64,000 nucleotides of DNA from Paenibacillus sp. MSJ-34. Lineage in GTDB: Bacteria; Bacillota; Bacilli; Paenibacillales; Paenibacillaceae. Each line of letters starts with the position of its first letter. Position 1 is the first letter of the stretch. Both the position numbers and the translations under genes were made by a program. The notes under the pieces are model-generated. The model ran no database searches and was not told where the DNA came from. It saw only the letters and a program-made list of their open reading frames with translations. The DNA lies in NCBI RefSeq assembly GCF_018918005.1, contig NZ_JAHLPR010000001.1, forward strand, positions 1-64,000. The letters run 5' to 3'. Below, piece by piece: positions 53,878 to 62,874 of the stretch.

Positions 53878-55058
53878 ACTCACCGACATTGGCGAAATTT
53901 CGCGGTTATGTAACGATTGCCGTCCGCGGCGAAAATCTTGAAACTTTCGTCAACGAGGCAACGTTTAAACAAATAGAGATCTGGAATATCCGCCGCATTT
54001 CGGACCAAGCCGCTTCGATGAATGTACTGCTGCGCGATTTTTTTAAGTTGCGTCCGCTTTTAAAGCAGACAAGCTGTCGAATCCATGTAGAGGAGCGTGT
54101 CGGTTTTCCGTTTCTGTTGGACAAACTTGGCAAAAGGAAGGCTTTAATCGCAGGCGGGCTTCTTTTTATGGCCGGATTGTACTTGCTCTCCTCGCTTGTA
54201 TGGGATATAGAGGTGAGCGGCAATGTCAACATTCCGAAGGAAGAAATTTTGCAAGCCGCGCGCGAGGAAGGCATCTATCCTTTCCAATGGACTTTTCGGC
54301 TGGATAGCCAGGAAACGCTTTCGAAATCGCTGGCGCGGCGTTTGCCCGATACGTCATGGGTCGGCGTGGAGAAAAAAGGGACGACCATCTCGATACAGAT
54401 CGTGGAATCGACCAAGCCCGAGCGGCGACCGTTGCTCAATCCGCGTCATCTCGTATCCAAAGCGGATGCGGTCGTTACGCATATTTATGCCGAGCAAGGC
54501 CAAGCGGTAGTCGGCAAACATAGCCGCGTCAAAAAAGGAAGCGTGCTTATATCCGGAATTATCGGCGAAGCGGGCTATCAGCGGACGGTCGTAGCGAAAG
54601 GCAGCGTACGAGGGCTCGTATGGCATGAATACAATATTGCTTCCCCGCTCGTCCGCAAGCAAAAAACGTATACCGGCGAATGGCGGGAACGGAAGTATAT
54701 CGTGGTCGGCAACCGTGCCGTGCAAATATCGGGATACGGCCAACTTCCTTTCGAGCAATTCGAGACGGTGGCCGAACGGGAACAAGCCCGGGTTGGCAAC
54801 AGGACGCTTCCGTTCGGCATCATGACCGAAAAAATAATGGAGGTTCGGTACGTAGAGCAGCCGCTGAGCGAAGAGGAAGCGAAAAACGTCGGTCTGGAAC
54901 TGGCAAGAGCCGATATATCGCGAAAAAACGGTGCGGATGCTAAAATAGAAGCGGAAAAAATTTTGCATCAAAAGACGGACAATGGTAAAGTTTATATGAA
55001 CGTACTTTTTGAAGTGGAGCAGGCGATTGCGGAAGAGCTCCCGTTAGTTCAGGATTAA
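53874..55058 (+). CDS. yqfD: Sporulation protein YqfD
   Basis: A 394-residue membrane protein. The N-terminal cytosolic part (YVTIAVRGENLETFVNEATF) precedes one membrane segment around 92-108 (AGGLLFMAGLYLLSSLVW), then a large external domain including FQWTFRLDSQETLSKSLARR and GSVLISGIIGEAGYQRTVVA. Family members act in the engulfed forespore's surrounding mother-cell membrane during sporulation. It shares ATGA with yqfC and is followed by phoH after 31 nt. Confidence 0.94.
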   Translation: MNSPTLAKFRGYVTIAVRGENLETFVNEATFKQIEIWNIRRISDQAASMNVLLRDFFKLRPLLKQTSCRIHVEERVGFPFLLDKLGKRKALIAGGLLFMAGLYLLSSLVWDIEVSGNVNIPKEEILQAAREEGIYPFQWTFRLDSQETLSKSLARRLPDTSWVGVEKKGTTISIQIVESTKPERRPLLNPRHLVSKADAVVTHIYAEQGQAVVGKHSRVKKGSVLISGIIGEAGYQRTVVAKGSVRGLVWHEYNIASPLVRKQKTYTGEWRERKYIVVGNRAVQISGYGQLPFEQFETVAEREQARVGNRTLPFGIMTEKIMEVRYVEQPLSEEEAKNVGLELARADISRKNGADAKIEAEKILHQKTDNGKVYMNVLFEVEQAIAEELPLVQD

Positions 55059-55089
55059 TGACAATCATTGTTAAGGAGACTGAGGTTTT

Positions 55090-56058
55090 TTGTCAGAAAC
55101 GAATACGGTAAAAATCCCGCTGCAAAGTCCGGCGGAAGGGCTTTCGCTTTTCGGCCCGCAGGACAAGTTTTTGCGTTTGATCGAAAGCCAGATCGAAGCG
55201 AAGATCGGTTCACGCGAAGAGGAAATCGTCATTCAAGGTCCGAAAATGCAAGTCGAATCGCTGCGCCAACTGTTCGAAGTGCTGCTGCAGTTAATTCGCA
55301 ACGGCTATATTCTTACGGAAAGAGACGTTTTATACGCCTCGGATTTGGCGAAAGAGTTGAAAGCCGATCAATTATTGGATTTATTCAAAGGTGAAATTAC
55401 GACAACGTTTCGCGGCAAGCCGATTCGCGTCAAAACGATCGGCCAGCGCCACTACGTTTCCACGATTCGCAAGAAAGACATCGTCTTCGGCATCGGTCCC
55501 GCGGGAACGGGGAAAACGTATTTGGCGGTCGTTCTTGCCGTCGCCGCTTTGAAGGAAGGCTCGGTCAAGCGGATTGTGCTGACGCGGCCGGCCGTGGAAG
55601 CAGGAGAGAATCTAGGCTTTCTTCCCGGCGATTTGCAGGAGAAGGTCGATCCGTATCTGCGCCCGCTGTACGACGCTCTGTACGACGTTATGGGGCCGGA
55701 TCAAGTGGCGAAGGCGCTGGAGAGGGGCTTGATCGAAATTGCGCCGCTTGCCTATATGCGCGGCCGTACTCTGGACGATTCGTTTATCATTTTGGACGAA
55801 GCGCAAAATACGACGCCCGAGCAAATGAAAATGTTTTTGACTCGTTTAGGATTCGGTTCTAAAATGGTCATAACGGGCGACGTTACGCAAATCGATTTGC
55901 CCAAGGGCAAAAAATCGGGACTGGTCGAGGCGAGGACGATTCTTCACGAAATCGAAGAGATCGGATTCGTGCAATTTGCGGAGCAGGATGTTGTTCGACA
56001 TTCTTTAGTACAGAAAATTATAGTCGCTTATGAGAAGGATTCCGAAAAACATGGATAG
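55090..56058 (+). CDS. phoH: PhoH-like ATPase
   Basis: A 322-residue P-loop protein of the PhoH/YbeZ family, thought to act with YbeY in rRNA or RNA metabolism. Walker A GPAGTGKTYLAVVLAV (about 137-152), Walker B SFIILDEAQNTTPEQMKMFL. The start is TTG 55090, with AAGGAG 11 nt upstream; no ATG or GTG fits. It is part of the phoH-pgpH-ybeY-dgkA-cdd-era run known from Bacillus. Confidence 0.94.
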   Translation: MSETNTVKIPLQSPAEGLSLFGPQDKFLRLIESQIEAKIGSREEEIVIQGPKMQVESLRQLFEVLLQLIRNGYILTERDVLYASDLAKELKADQLLDLFKGEITTTFRGKPIRVKTIGQRHYVSTIRKKDIVFGIGPAGTGKTYLAVVLAVAALKEGSVKRIVLTRPAVEAGENLGFLPGDLQEKVDPYLRPLYDALYDVMGPDQVAKALERGLIEIAPLAYMRGRTLDDSFIILDEAQNTTPEQMKMFLTRLGFGSKMVITGDVTQIDLPKGKKSGLVEARTILHEIEEIGFVQFAEQDVVRHSLVQKIIVAYEKDSEKHG

Positions 56059-56073
56059 AGAGGGCTGTTCTCT

Positions 56074-58320
56074 ATGTTCCAACACGACTCTCCCAAGAAG
56101 GGAAATACACTTCAATATCGGATGACAGGATGGAAGTATAGCGCGATGGCGCGCTTTCTTCTGTTTTTGTTTTTAACTTTAGTCTTTTACGTGAGTCTCG
56201 CCCCGAATTTGGTGCCGGAAAAATACGACATAAAAGTCGGAATGCCGAGCGATAAGCAAATATTGGCCCCGGCGCAAATTCCGAACAATAAAGCGACGCT
56301 GAAGGCGCAAGAAGAGGCGGCGGAACGAATTCAGCCGATTTATACGTTTGTCTCGCTGCGAAACGACAATTTGCTCGACACGATTATTACGCGTATTGAA
56401 ACGTTAAATCAGGACGACTCCATTTCGTTTTCGGAAAAAGTGGAAATATATCGTAAAGATATTCCCGGAAGAGTCGAACAATTCATAACGAATTTCATTT
56501 CCGTAAACCGCAACAAATATCCGGACAAATTGCTGGATGAGATGCGGCAGAAAGTTACGGAGCAATCGTATCAAATTCCGGAAGAGACGTTTATTAAAAT
56601 CGCCCGTTTAACGCAAGACGACATTTCGCAGTTAAAACCGGTGGCCATCGATATCGTTTCCAAGCTGATGAACGACCAAGTGCTGGATGCGCATACGGCG
56701 CGCTCGAAAGTGGCGGAAGCGGTTAATACAAGCTCGCTTACAAAGCGCGCGACGCGCGAGGTCGTTCAGGAGCTGGCGCGGTTCGTCATTACGGCGAACA
56801 AGTTCTACGACGAAGAGGCGACGAAGGAAGCGAAGGTTCAAGCGCGTGAGAATACGCCGCCCGTCTATATTAAGCAAGGCGACGTTCTCGTTCACAAAGG
56901 CGAAGTCATTACGCAGGAGACGTACGCGCTGTTGAACGAACTCGAGCTGCTGAAGAGCGATGTCAATTATTGGCCGCAGCTCGGCGTTACGCTAATGTCC
57001 GCTTTATTCTCGCTGGCGTTATATATGTATATCCGTTATACAAGCGCAGGAACAGTATTTAAATATCATAACGCGCAGTTGTTGATGCTCGTGCTGATTT
57101 TCTTGTTAAACATCGTAGCGATGCATATCGTCGGATTCGTGCAAACCGAGGAAGCGCCCTATATCGGCTATTTGGCTCCCGTCGCTATGGGAGTTATGCT
57201 TGTGACGCTGCTGCTCGACATGTCGCTGGCCTTTGTCTGCGCCATTATTTTCGGCATTTTGGCCAGCATCATTCTAAACGTTCAGCAAGGCGGCATTTTC
57301 GACTTCCAGTTCGGATTTGTCGCCGTCGTGGTCTGCTTCGCCTCCATCTTCGTCATTCATAAGGCGAGCCAGCGCTCGATGATTTTGAAGGCCGGAATTA
57401 TGGCCTGCTTATTCGGCGCTTTGGCGGTCGTGACGCTGGTCATGCTGAACGGAGAACCTCTCGGCAAAATCGAGACGCTGTATGCGGCGGGCTATGCGTT
57501 CGTCAGCGGGCTGTTGACCGCTGTGCTGGTGCTCGGTCTCATGCCTTTCTTCGAGATTACGTTCGGCATTCTGTCGGCGCTCAAACTGGTCGAACTGGCC
57601 AACCCGAACCATCCGCTGCTGCGCAAGCTGCTGACGGAGACGCCGGGAACGTACCACCATAGCGTGATGGTCGGCAATTTGTCCGAAGCGGCGGCGGAGG
57701 CGATCGGAGCCGACGGATTGCTATGCCGCGTCGGGTCGTTCTATCACGATATCGGCAAGACGAAGCGGCCGAGCTATTTTATCGAAAATCAAACAAATAT
57801 CGAAAATCCGCATGACTCGATCGAGCCGCAATTAAGCAAATCGATCATCGTCGCCCATCCTCGGGACGGCGTAGAGATGTTGAAGGATTACAAAATTCCG
57901 AAACCGATCCGCGACATTGCCGAACAGCATCATGGCACGACGTTTCTGAAATACTTTTACTATAAAGCGCTGAAACAGGCGGAAGAGCAAGGAATCGAGC
58001 CGGATTTCACGGAGGACGACTACCGCTATCCGGGCCCCAAGGCGCAATCGAAAGAAGCGGCGATCGTCGGCATTGCGGACTGCGTCGAGGCGGCGGTACG
58101 AAGCTTGCGCAACCCGACAGTGGACCAAATCGAGTCGATGATCAGCAAAATTATTAAAGACCGGCTGGAAGATCAACAATATAACGAATGCGATCTGACG
58201 ATGAAAGAATTGGATGTCGTCGCCAAATCGTTGAAAGAAACCGTCATGGGAATTTTTCATTCCCGGATCGAATATCCGGAAGAAGTGAAGCTTAAGGCTA
58301 AAGGAGCCGATGAATCTTGA
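56074..58320 (+). CDS. pgpH: 7TM-HD cyclic-di-AMP phosphodiesterase PgpH (YqfF)
   Basis: A 748-residue membrane protein. N-terminal anchor (MARFLLFLFLTLVFYVSLAP), an extracytoplasmic 7TMR-HDED domain to about 300, seven helices from about 300 to 500, and a cytosolic HD domain with YHHSVMVGNLSEAAAEAIGA, FYHDIGKTKRPSYF and AEQHHGTTFLKYFYYKA. In Listeria and Bacillus this enzyme hydrolyses c-di-AMP, so it should affect potassium and wall homeostasis. All HD residues look intact. The stop overlaps the ybeY TTG start. Confidence 0.94.
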   Translation: MFQHDSPKKGNTLQYRMTGWKYSAMARFLLFLFLTLVFYVSLAPNLVPEKYDIKVGMPSDKQILAPAQIPNNKATLKAQEEAAERIQPIYTFVSLRNDNLLDTIITRIETLNQDDSISFSEKVEIYRKDIPGRVEQFITNFISVNRNKYPDKLLDEMRQKVTEQSYQIPEETFIKIARLTQDDISQLKPVAIDIVSKLMNDQVLDAHTARSKVAEAVNTSSLTKRATREVVQELARFVITANKFYDEEATKEAKVQARENTPPVYIKQGDVLVHKGEVITQETYALLNELELLKSDVNYWPQLGVTLMSALFSLALYMYIRYTSAGTVFKYHNAQLLMLVLIFLLNIVAMHIVGFVQTEEAPYIGYLAPVAMGVMLVTLLLDMSLAFVCAIIFGILASIILNVQQGGIFDFQFGFVAVVVCFASIFVIHKASQRSMILKAGIMACLFGALAVVTLVMLNGEPLGKIETLYAAGYAFVSGLLTAVLVLGLMPFFEITFGILSALKLVELANPNHPLLRKLLTETPGTYHHSVMVGNLSEAAAEAIGADGLLCRVGSFYHDIGKTKRPSYFIENQTNIENPHDSIEPQLSKSIIVAHPRDGVEMLKDYKIPKPIRDIAEQHHGTTFLKYFYYKALKQAEEQGIEPDFTEDDYRYPGPKAQSKEAAIVGIADCVEAAVRSLRNPTVDQIESMISKIIKDRLEDQQYNECDLTMKELDVVAKSLKETVMGIFHSRIEYPEEVKLKAKGADES

Positions 58321-58814
58321 GTTTACAGTTGGAATGGAATAACGAACAAGAAGAAATGGATATACCGGATTCGTTGATCGAAAAGCTGCAAACCGCGCTG
58401 CAGCATGCAGCGGAAGCGGAAGGGATCGAAGAAGGGCTGGTCGATCTGACGTTCGTCGACGACGAGCAAATTCATCAACTGAATCGGGAATATCGCGGCA
58501 TCGACCGCCCTACGGACGTGTTATCCTTTGCGATGAACGAATCGCTGGATGAGGAGCCGGACATTATTTACGAGGTCGAAAGCGAAGACGAGCTTGCGCC
58601 CTTGGGAGAGATGCTCGGCGATATCATCATTTCTGTGACGCGCGCCAAAGCGCAGAGCGAAGAATACGGGCATTCCATCGAACGGGAAATCGGCTTTTTG
58701 TTCGTACACGGTTTTTTGCATTTGCTCGGTTACGACCATCAAGACGAACAAAGCGAACGAACGATGATGGACAAGCAGGAAGCGGCTTTGGCGAAAGTCG
58801 GGCTGACCCGGTAA
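58317..58814 (+). CDS. ybeY: Endoribonuclease / rRNA maturation factor YbeY
   Basis: A 165-residue zinc metalloprotein for 16S rRNA 3'-end maturation. The zinc motif HGFLHLLGYDHQDEQSE is near residues 124-140, preceded by YRGIDRPTDVLSFAMNE. The TTG start at 58317 overlaps the pgpH stop as TTGA, with AAGGAG 10 nt upstream within pgpH. The stop shares an A with the dgkA ATG (TAATG), so translation is coupled on both sides. Confidence 0.95.
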   Translation: MSLQLEWNNEQEEMDIPDSLIEKLQTALQHAAEAEGIEEGLVDLTFVDDEQIHQLNREYRGIDRPTDVLSFAMNESLDEEPDIIYEVESEDELAPLGEMLGDIIISVTRAKAQSEEYGHSIEREIGFLFVHGFLHLLGYDHQDEQSERTMMDKQEAALAKVGLTR

Positions 58815-59185
58815 TGTCTGGCCGCCGTTCCTGGTTTGATACGTTCAAAGTCGCGTTTCTCGGCATCGGATACGCATTCCGGCATGAGCGTAATATGAAA
58901 GTTCACGGCGCGGCGTCCGTCGCTGTCATTGCCGCCGCCGCCTATTTTCGCGTATCGGCGGTGGAATGGCTGTTCCTGCTGCTGGCAATCGCTCTCGTCA
59001 TGACCGCGGAAATGATCAATACCGCCATCGAAAGAGCGGTCGATCTGCAGGTGCATGAGCCGCATCCGCTTGCCAAAGCGGCCAAAGACGTCGCTGCCGG
59101 CGCGGTATTGCTGACCGTGCTGTTCGCTGTCATTGCGGCGGGCGTCATTTTTACGAAACCGGTTATCTCTTTATTAGGAGGATGA
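58814..59185 (+). CDS. dgkA: Diacylglycerol/undecaprenol kinase family protein DgkA
   Basis: A 123-residue membrane kinase with three predicted helices. The basic N-terminus and FLGIGYAFRHERNMKVHGAA are typical, with catalytic-type Glu and Asn in TAEMINTAIERAVDL. In Firmicutes the enzyme phosphorylates undecaprenol for cell-wall lipid carrier recycling. It is between ybeY and cdd as in Bacillus, and its 3' end supplies the ribosome site for cdd. Confidence 0.93.
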   Translation: MSGRRSWFDTFKVAFLGIGYAFRHERNMKVHGAASVAVIAAAAYFRVSAVEWLFLLLAIALVMTAEMINTAIERAVDLQVHEPHPLAKAAKDVAAGAVLLTVLFAVIAAGVIFTKPVISLLGG

Positions 59186-59190
59186 TGTAC

Positions 59191-59598
59191 ATGTTCGACG
59201 CGAAAAAATTGATGGAAGAAGCGGCGAAAGCGCGCAGCCGCGCTTACGTGCCCTATTCGAATTTTCAGGTGGGGGCCGCGCTCGTAGATGAAGACGGCAA
59301 TATCCATTACGGCTGCAATATTGAAAATGCCGCTTACGGCCCTACAAACTGCGCGGAACGGACGGCTGTATTCCGCGCGATTGCGGACGGCCATCGCCCG
59401 GGAAGCTTCAAGGCGATCGCCGTCATCGGCGATACCGACGGGCCGATCGCGCCGTGCGGCGTATGCCGCCAAGTGATGGTCGAGCTATGCCCGAGAGATA
59501 TGCCGGTCATTATGGGCAATCTGAAGGGAGATATCGTTCAAATGACGGTCGGCGAGTTGTTGCCCGGAGCATTTGACAAGACGAGCTTAAAAGGGTAG
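59191..59598 (+). CDS. cdd: Cytidine deaminase
   Basis: A 135-residue tetrameric zinc enzyme that deaminates cytidine and deoxycytidine. The zinc and catalytic motif CAERTAVF (Cys54, Glu56) and PCGVCRQVM (near 87-95) are intact; the start [20 protein letters not shown] and [12 protein letters not shown] is typical. ATG 59191 is 9 nt from AGGAGG; ATGs at 59182 and 59185 are too close to the site. Confidence 0.96.
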   Translation: MFDAKKLMEEAAKARSRAYVPYSNFQVGAALVDEDGNIHYGCNIENAAYGPTNCAERTAVFRAIADGHRPGSFKAIAVIGDTDGPIAPCGVCRQVMVELCPRDMPVIMGNLKGDIVQMTVGELLPGAFDKTSLKG

Positions 59599-59621
59599 AA
59601 CAGAGGAGGCAACTGCAGAAC

Positions 59622-60527
59622 GTGCAACAATCAAAATCGTTTAGATCCGGTTTCGTCGCGATTATCGGGCGTCCGAACGTCGGCAAATCGACACTGATGA
59701 ATCAAGTGATCGGACAGAAAATCGCGATTATGTCGGACAAGCCGCAAACGACGCGCAACAAAATCCATGGCGTCTATACGACGGAAACGTCGCAAATCGT
59801 CTTTTTGGATACGCCGGGCATTCATAAACGCCAATCGAAGCTTGGCGATTATATGAACCAGGTGGCTCTGAATACGCTGAACGAGGTCGAGGCGGTTCTC
59901 ATGCTGGTCGATGTGTCGGAAGGGCTCGGAGGAGGCGACCGGTTTATTATCGAACAGCTCAAAACCGTTTCCACCCCTGTTATTTTGGTGCTGAACAAAA
60001 TCGATCAAGTCCATCCGGAGCAATTGCTGCCGGTTATCGATCAATATAAACAATTGCACGACTTTGCGGAAATCGTGCCGATCTCCGCATTGAACGGCAA
60101 TAATGTGGGCGCTCTGCTGGAACAAATTACGAAATATTTGCCCGAAGGCCCGCAATACTACCCGGAGGATCAAGTAACGGATCATCCGGAGCAATTTGTT
60201 TGCGCCGAACTGATCCGCGAGAAAATTTTGCATTTGACCCGCGAAGAAGTGCCCCATTCCATCGCCGTTACGATCGAGGATATGCGGGTTCAGGATAATG
60301 GCGTCGTATACATTTCAGCGGTTATATTCGTGGAGCGCGATTCGCAGAAAGGAATCGTCATCGGGAAGCGGGGAGCGCTGCTGAAGGAAGTCGGCAAGCT
60401 TGCCCGGCAAGATATCGAAAATTTGCTAGGTTCGCGCATTTATCTTGAGTTGTGGGTCAAAGTGAAAAAGGATTGGCGCAACCAAGAACGCATTTTGAAA
60501 GATCTCGGTTTTCGGCACGACGAATAA
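59622..60527 (+). CDS. era: GTPase Era
   Basis: A 301-residue GTPase that binds the 3' end of 16S rRNA in 30S assembly. G1 [10 protein letters not shown]3 [11 protein letters not shown]4 NKIDQVH, and the C-terminal KH domain with [20 protein letters not shown]. The GTG start at 59622 follows GAGGAGG by 12 nt. It is in the conserved cdd-era-yqzL-recO order. Confidence 0.97.
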   Translation: MQQSKSFRSGFVAIIGRPNVGKSTLMNQVIGQKIAIMSDKPQTTRNKIHGVYTTETSQIVFLDTPGIHKRQSKLGDYMNQVALNTLNEVEAVLMLVDVSEGLGGGDRFIIEQLKTVSTPVILVLNKIDQVHPEQLLPVIDQYKQLHDFAEIVPISALNGNNVGALLEQITKYLPEGPQYYPEDQVTDHPEQFVCAELIREKILHLTREEVPHSIAVTIEDMRVQDNGVVYISAVIFVERDSQKGIVIGKRGALLKEVGKLARQDIENLLGSRIYLELWVKVKKDWRNQERILKDLGFRHDE

Positions 60528-60623
60528 TCGTCATTCCAGTTATTGTGAGGGATAGGTTGCCTGAATTCGCACATCCTAACTATTGAATTCATTTCTCATG
60601 ATCAATGGAAGGGATGAATACCT

Positions 60624-60764
60624 ATGCGGGATTTTGTATGGAATTACTTTGCGAGAACGGGCGATGTCGATGCTTATATGCTGTACAAAGAAATGAACGG
60701 AAGAGACGATGCCGAATCATTAGAGAGCAATATGGAACAGGTACCCGATGAGACGGCAGAATGA
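60624..60764 (+). CDS. yqzL: YqzL family small protein
   Basis: A 46-residue acidic protein beginning MRDFVWNYFARTGDVDAYML with YKEMNGRD next, the pattern of Bacillus YqzL, which lies at the same place between era and recO. Function unknown. GGAAGGGA is about 9 nt before ATG 60624. It is too short for most ORF cut-offs and easy to miss. Confidence 0.9.
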   Translation: MRDFVWNYFARTGDVDAYMLYKEMNGRDDAESLESNMEQVPDETAE

Positions 60765-60797
60765 CCGGTATTTTATGGAGTTGATGGGGGAAGAGGC

Positions 60798-61544
60798 GTG
60801 CTATACAGGGTGGAAGGGATTGTCATCCGCAGCATGGACTACGGCGAAGGGAACAAAATCATTACGCTTTGCACAAAAACGAACGGAAAAGTAGGCGTGC
60901 TGGTCAGGGGAGCTAAAAAAGTAAAAAGCAGGCATGCGGCCATGACGCAATTGTTTACTTACGGAGAATATGTTTTTTTCAAAACAGGACAGCTCGGCAC
61001 GTTGAATCAGGGTGAGATTTTCGAATCTCACCATCTTTTGCGTGAACAGCTTCATTTGGCCGCCTACGCTTCTTATGTCGCCGAATTGCTAGACCGAGGG
61101 CTGCAGGATACGGATGTCGGCAGCTTTTTATTCGAACAGCTCAAGGCATGTTTGGCCGCGTTGTCGGAAGGGAAAGATCCGCAAGTAACGGTGCATCTGT
61201 TCGAGATGAAAATATTGCAGGCGTCCGGATACGGTCCCGAGCTTCATTCATGCGTCAATTGCGGCCGGGAGGATCAGCCGTTTCTTTTAAGTCCGCGGCT
61301 CGGAGGAACGCTCTGCCTGTATTGCCGCGCGAAAGATCCCGCGGCGATTGCCGTTTCGGAAGGAACGCTCAAGCTGCTGCGCATATTTGAGAAGCTGGAT
61401 CTTCGCAGATTGGGCAATATTAGCGTCAAAGAAGAGACGAAGACGCAGATGAAGCAATGCATGAGGGAACTGATGGATATGCATTTGGGTTTGCGTCTGA
61501 AATCGCGAAATTTTCTCGACCAAATGGATAAATACGATATTTGA
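60798..61544 (+). CDS. recO: DNA repair protein RecO
   Basis: A 248-residue mediator that helps RecA load on SSB-coated DNA. The N-terminal OB fold begins LYRVEGIVIRSMDYGEGNKI; the C-terminal zinc site is CVNCGRED ... CLYCRAKD (about 155-182), all four cysteines present. The GTG start at 60798 follows GGGGGAAGAGG. It ends 30 bp before the glyQS promoter region. Confidence 0.95.
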   Translation: MLYRVEGIVIRSMDYGEGNKIITLCTKTNGKVGVLVRGAKKVKSRHAAMTQLFTYGEYVFFKTGQLGTLNQGEIFESHHLLREQLHLAAYASYVAELLDRGLQDTDVGSFLFEQLKACLAALSEGKDPQVTVHLFEMKILQASGYGPELHSCVNCGREDQPFLLSPRLGGTLCLYCRAKDPAAIAVSEGTLKLLRIFEKLDLRRLGNISVKEETKTQMKQCMRELMDMHLGLRLKSRNFLDQMDKYDI

Positions 61545-61574
61545 ATGCACCGGAAGGAAGCTTGCAATTTGATG

Positions 61575-61603
61575 TTGCTTTCTAGGCCGGGTAACGATAT
61601 AAT
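61575..61603 (+). promoter_or_regulatory. Promoter of the glyQS T-box operon
   Basis: TTGCTT (61575-61580), 17-bp spacer, TATAAT (61598-61603). Confidence 0.75.
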
Positions 61604-61610
61604 ATATAAA

Positions 61611-61863
61611 GTTTTAAACCAATCAGGAATATACGTGGTATGGAGAAAGTAATCGATTATGTTTCGATGCAGCGAACGGGGATGGTGGGAGCCCGGACGA
61701 ACCGATCGATGAAACGGCACTCCATTGCGACAGCCACAATGATGGAAAAAGAGGATCAAGCTTGAGACGGGGGTCGTTTTAAGCAGGTCAAGTAGGGTGG
61801 AACCGCGGGAACATATCTCTCGTCCCTACGTCTGTACGGCAGGCGTAGGGCGGGAGTTTTTTT
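61611..61863 (+). ncRNA. Glycyl T-box riboswitch leader
   Basis: Senses uncharged tRNA-Gly and controls read-through into glyQS. The T-box core TGGAACCGCG is at 61798-61807. Stem I pairs ATCGAT arms, with the AGTA turn on the 5' side (near 61645) and specifier GGC (61716-61718, glycine) in the 3' part of the specifier loop (GAAACGGCA). The terminator stem is CTCTCGTCCCTACG (from 61817) with CGTAGGGCGGGAG, then a T-run to 61863. Identity of the specifier comes from my hand-drawn fold. Confidence 0.92.
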
Positions 61864-61980
61864 GTCGTATAGAGGAGTTGACTTTTTGAACACTATTTGA
61901 ACACGCTTATAAATATTTCCCGCAGCGTTTTTCAGGTAGGAAGGTTTATTTCAATTTCAAAAGTAAAGGAGCTGCGCAAC

Positions 61981-62874
61981 GTGTCAATGAATTTTCAACA
62001 AATCATTTTGACGCTGCAACATTTTTGGGCGGAACAAAACTGTGTCATCGTACAGCCTTACGATGTCGAGAAAGGGGCGGGGACGCTCAATCCGATGACG
62101 TTCCTGCGATCGATCGGTCCCGAACCTTGGAATGTGGCTTATGTGGAGCCTTCGCGGAGACCGGCCGACGGGCGGTACGGCGAGAATCCGAACCGGCTGT
62201 ACCAGCATCATCAGTTCCAAGTCATCATGAAACCTTCCCCGGACAATATCCAAGAAATGTACTTGGAAAGCTTGAAACGGCTCGGCATCGATCCGCTGCG
62301 GCACGATATTCGTTTTGTTGAGGATAACTGGGAGCATCCGGGGCTCGGAGCATGGGGACTCGGATGGGAAGTATGGCTTGACGGCATGGAAATTACGCAA
62401 TTTACGTACTTCCAGCAGGTCGGAGGGATCGAAACGAATCCGGTCGCCGTTGAAATAACGTATGGATTGGAGCGCCTCGCCTCTTATATTCAGGAGAAAG
62501 AAAACGTATTTGATCTTGAATGGGTGGAAGGCGTCACGTATGGGGATGTATTCTTGCAAGCCGAATATGAGCATTCCAAGTATACGTTCGAGACGTCCGA
62601 TGTGAAAATGTTATTTGAATTGTTCAATACGTATGAAGAAGAAGCGAGAAAAACGATGGAGCAAAATCTTGTCTATCCGGCATACGACTATGTGCTGAAA
62701 TGCTCGCATACGTTCAATTTGCTCGATGCGCGCGGAGCGATCAGCGTTACCGAACGAACGGGCTATATCGCGCGGGTCCGCAACATGGCGCGCCAAGTGG
62801 CGGCGACTTATTTGGCGGAGCGCGAAAAGCTCGGCTTCCCGATGCTGAAGAAAGGAGTGGAGCAGCATGGCTAA
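61981..62874 (+). CDS. glyQ: Glycine--tRNA ligase alpha subunit
   Basis: A 297-residue catalytic subunit of the tetrameric bacterial glycyl-tRNA synthetase. [60 protein letters not shown] and [20 protein letters not shown] are all in place. The GTG start at 61981 is 9 nt from AAAGGAG; ATG 61987, two codons later, is 15 nt away. It follows the T-box and overlaps glyS by 8 nt. Confidence 0.97.
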   Translation: MSMNFQQIILTLQHFWAEQNCVIVQPYDVEKGAGTLNPMTFLRSIGPEPWNVAYVEPSRRPADGRYGENPNRLYQHHQFQVIMKPSPDNIQEMYLESLKRLGIDPLRHDIRFVEDNWEHPGLGAWGLGWEVWLDGMEITQFTYFQQVGGIETNPVAVEITYGLERLASYIQEKENVFDLEWVEGVTYGDVFLQAEYEHSKYTFETSDVKMLFELFNTYEEEARKTMEQNLVYPAYDYVLKCSHTFNLLDARGAISVTERTGYIARVRNMARQVAATYLAEREKLGFPMLKKGVEQHG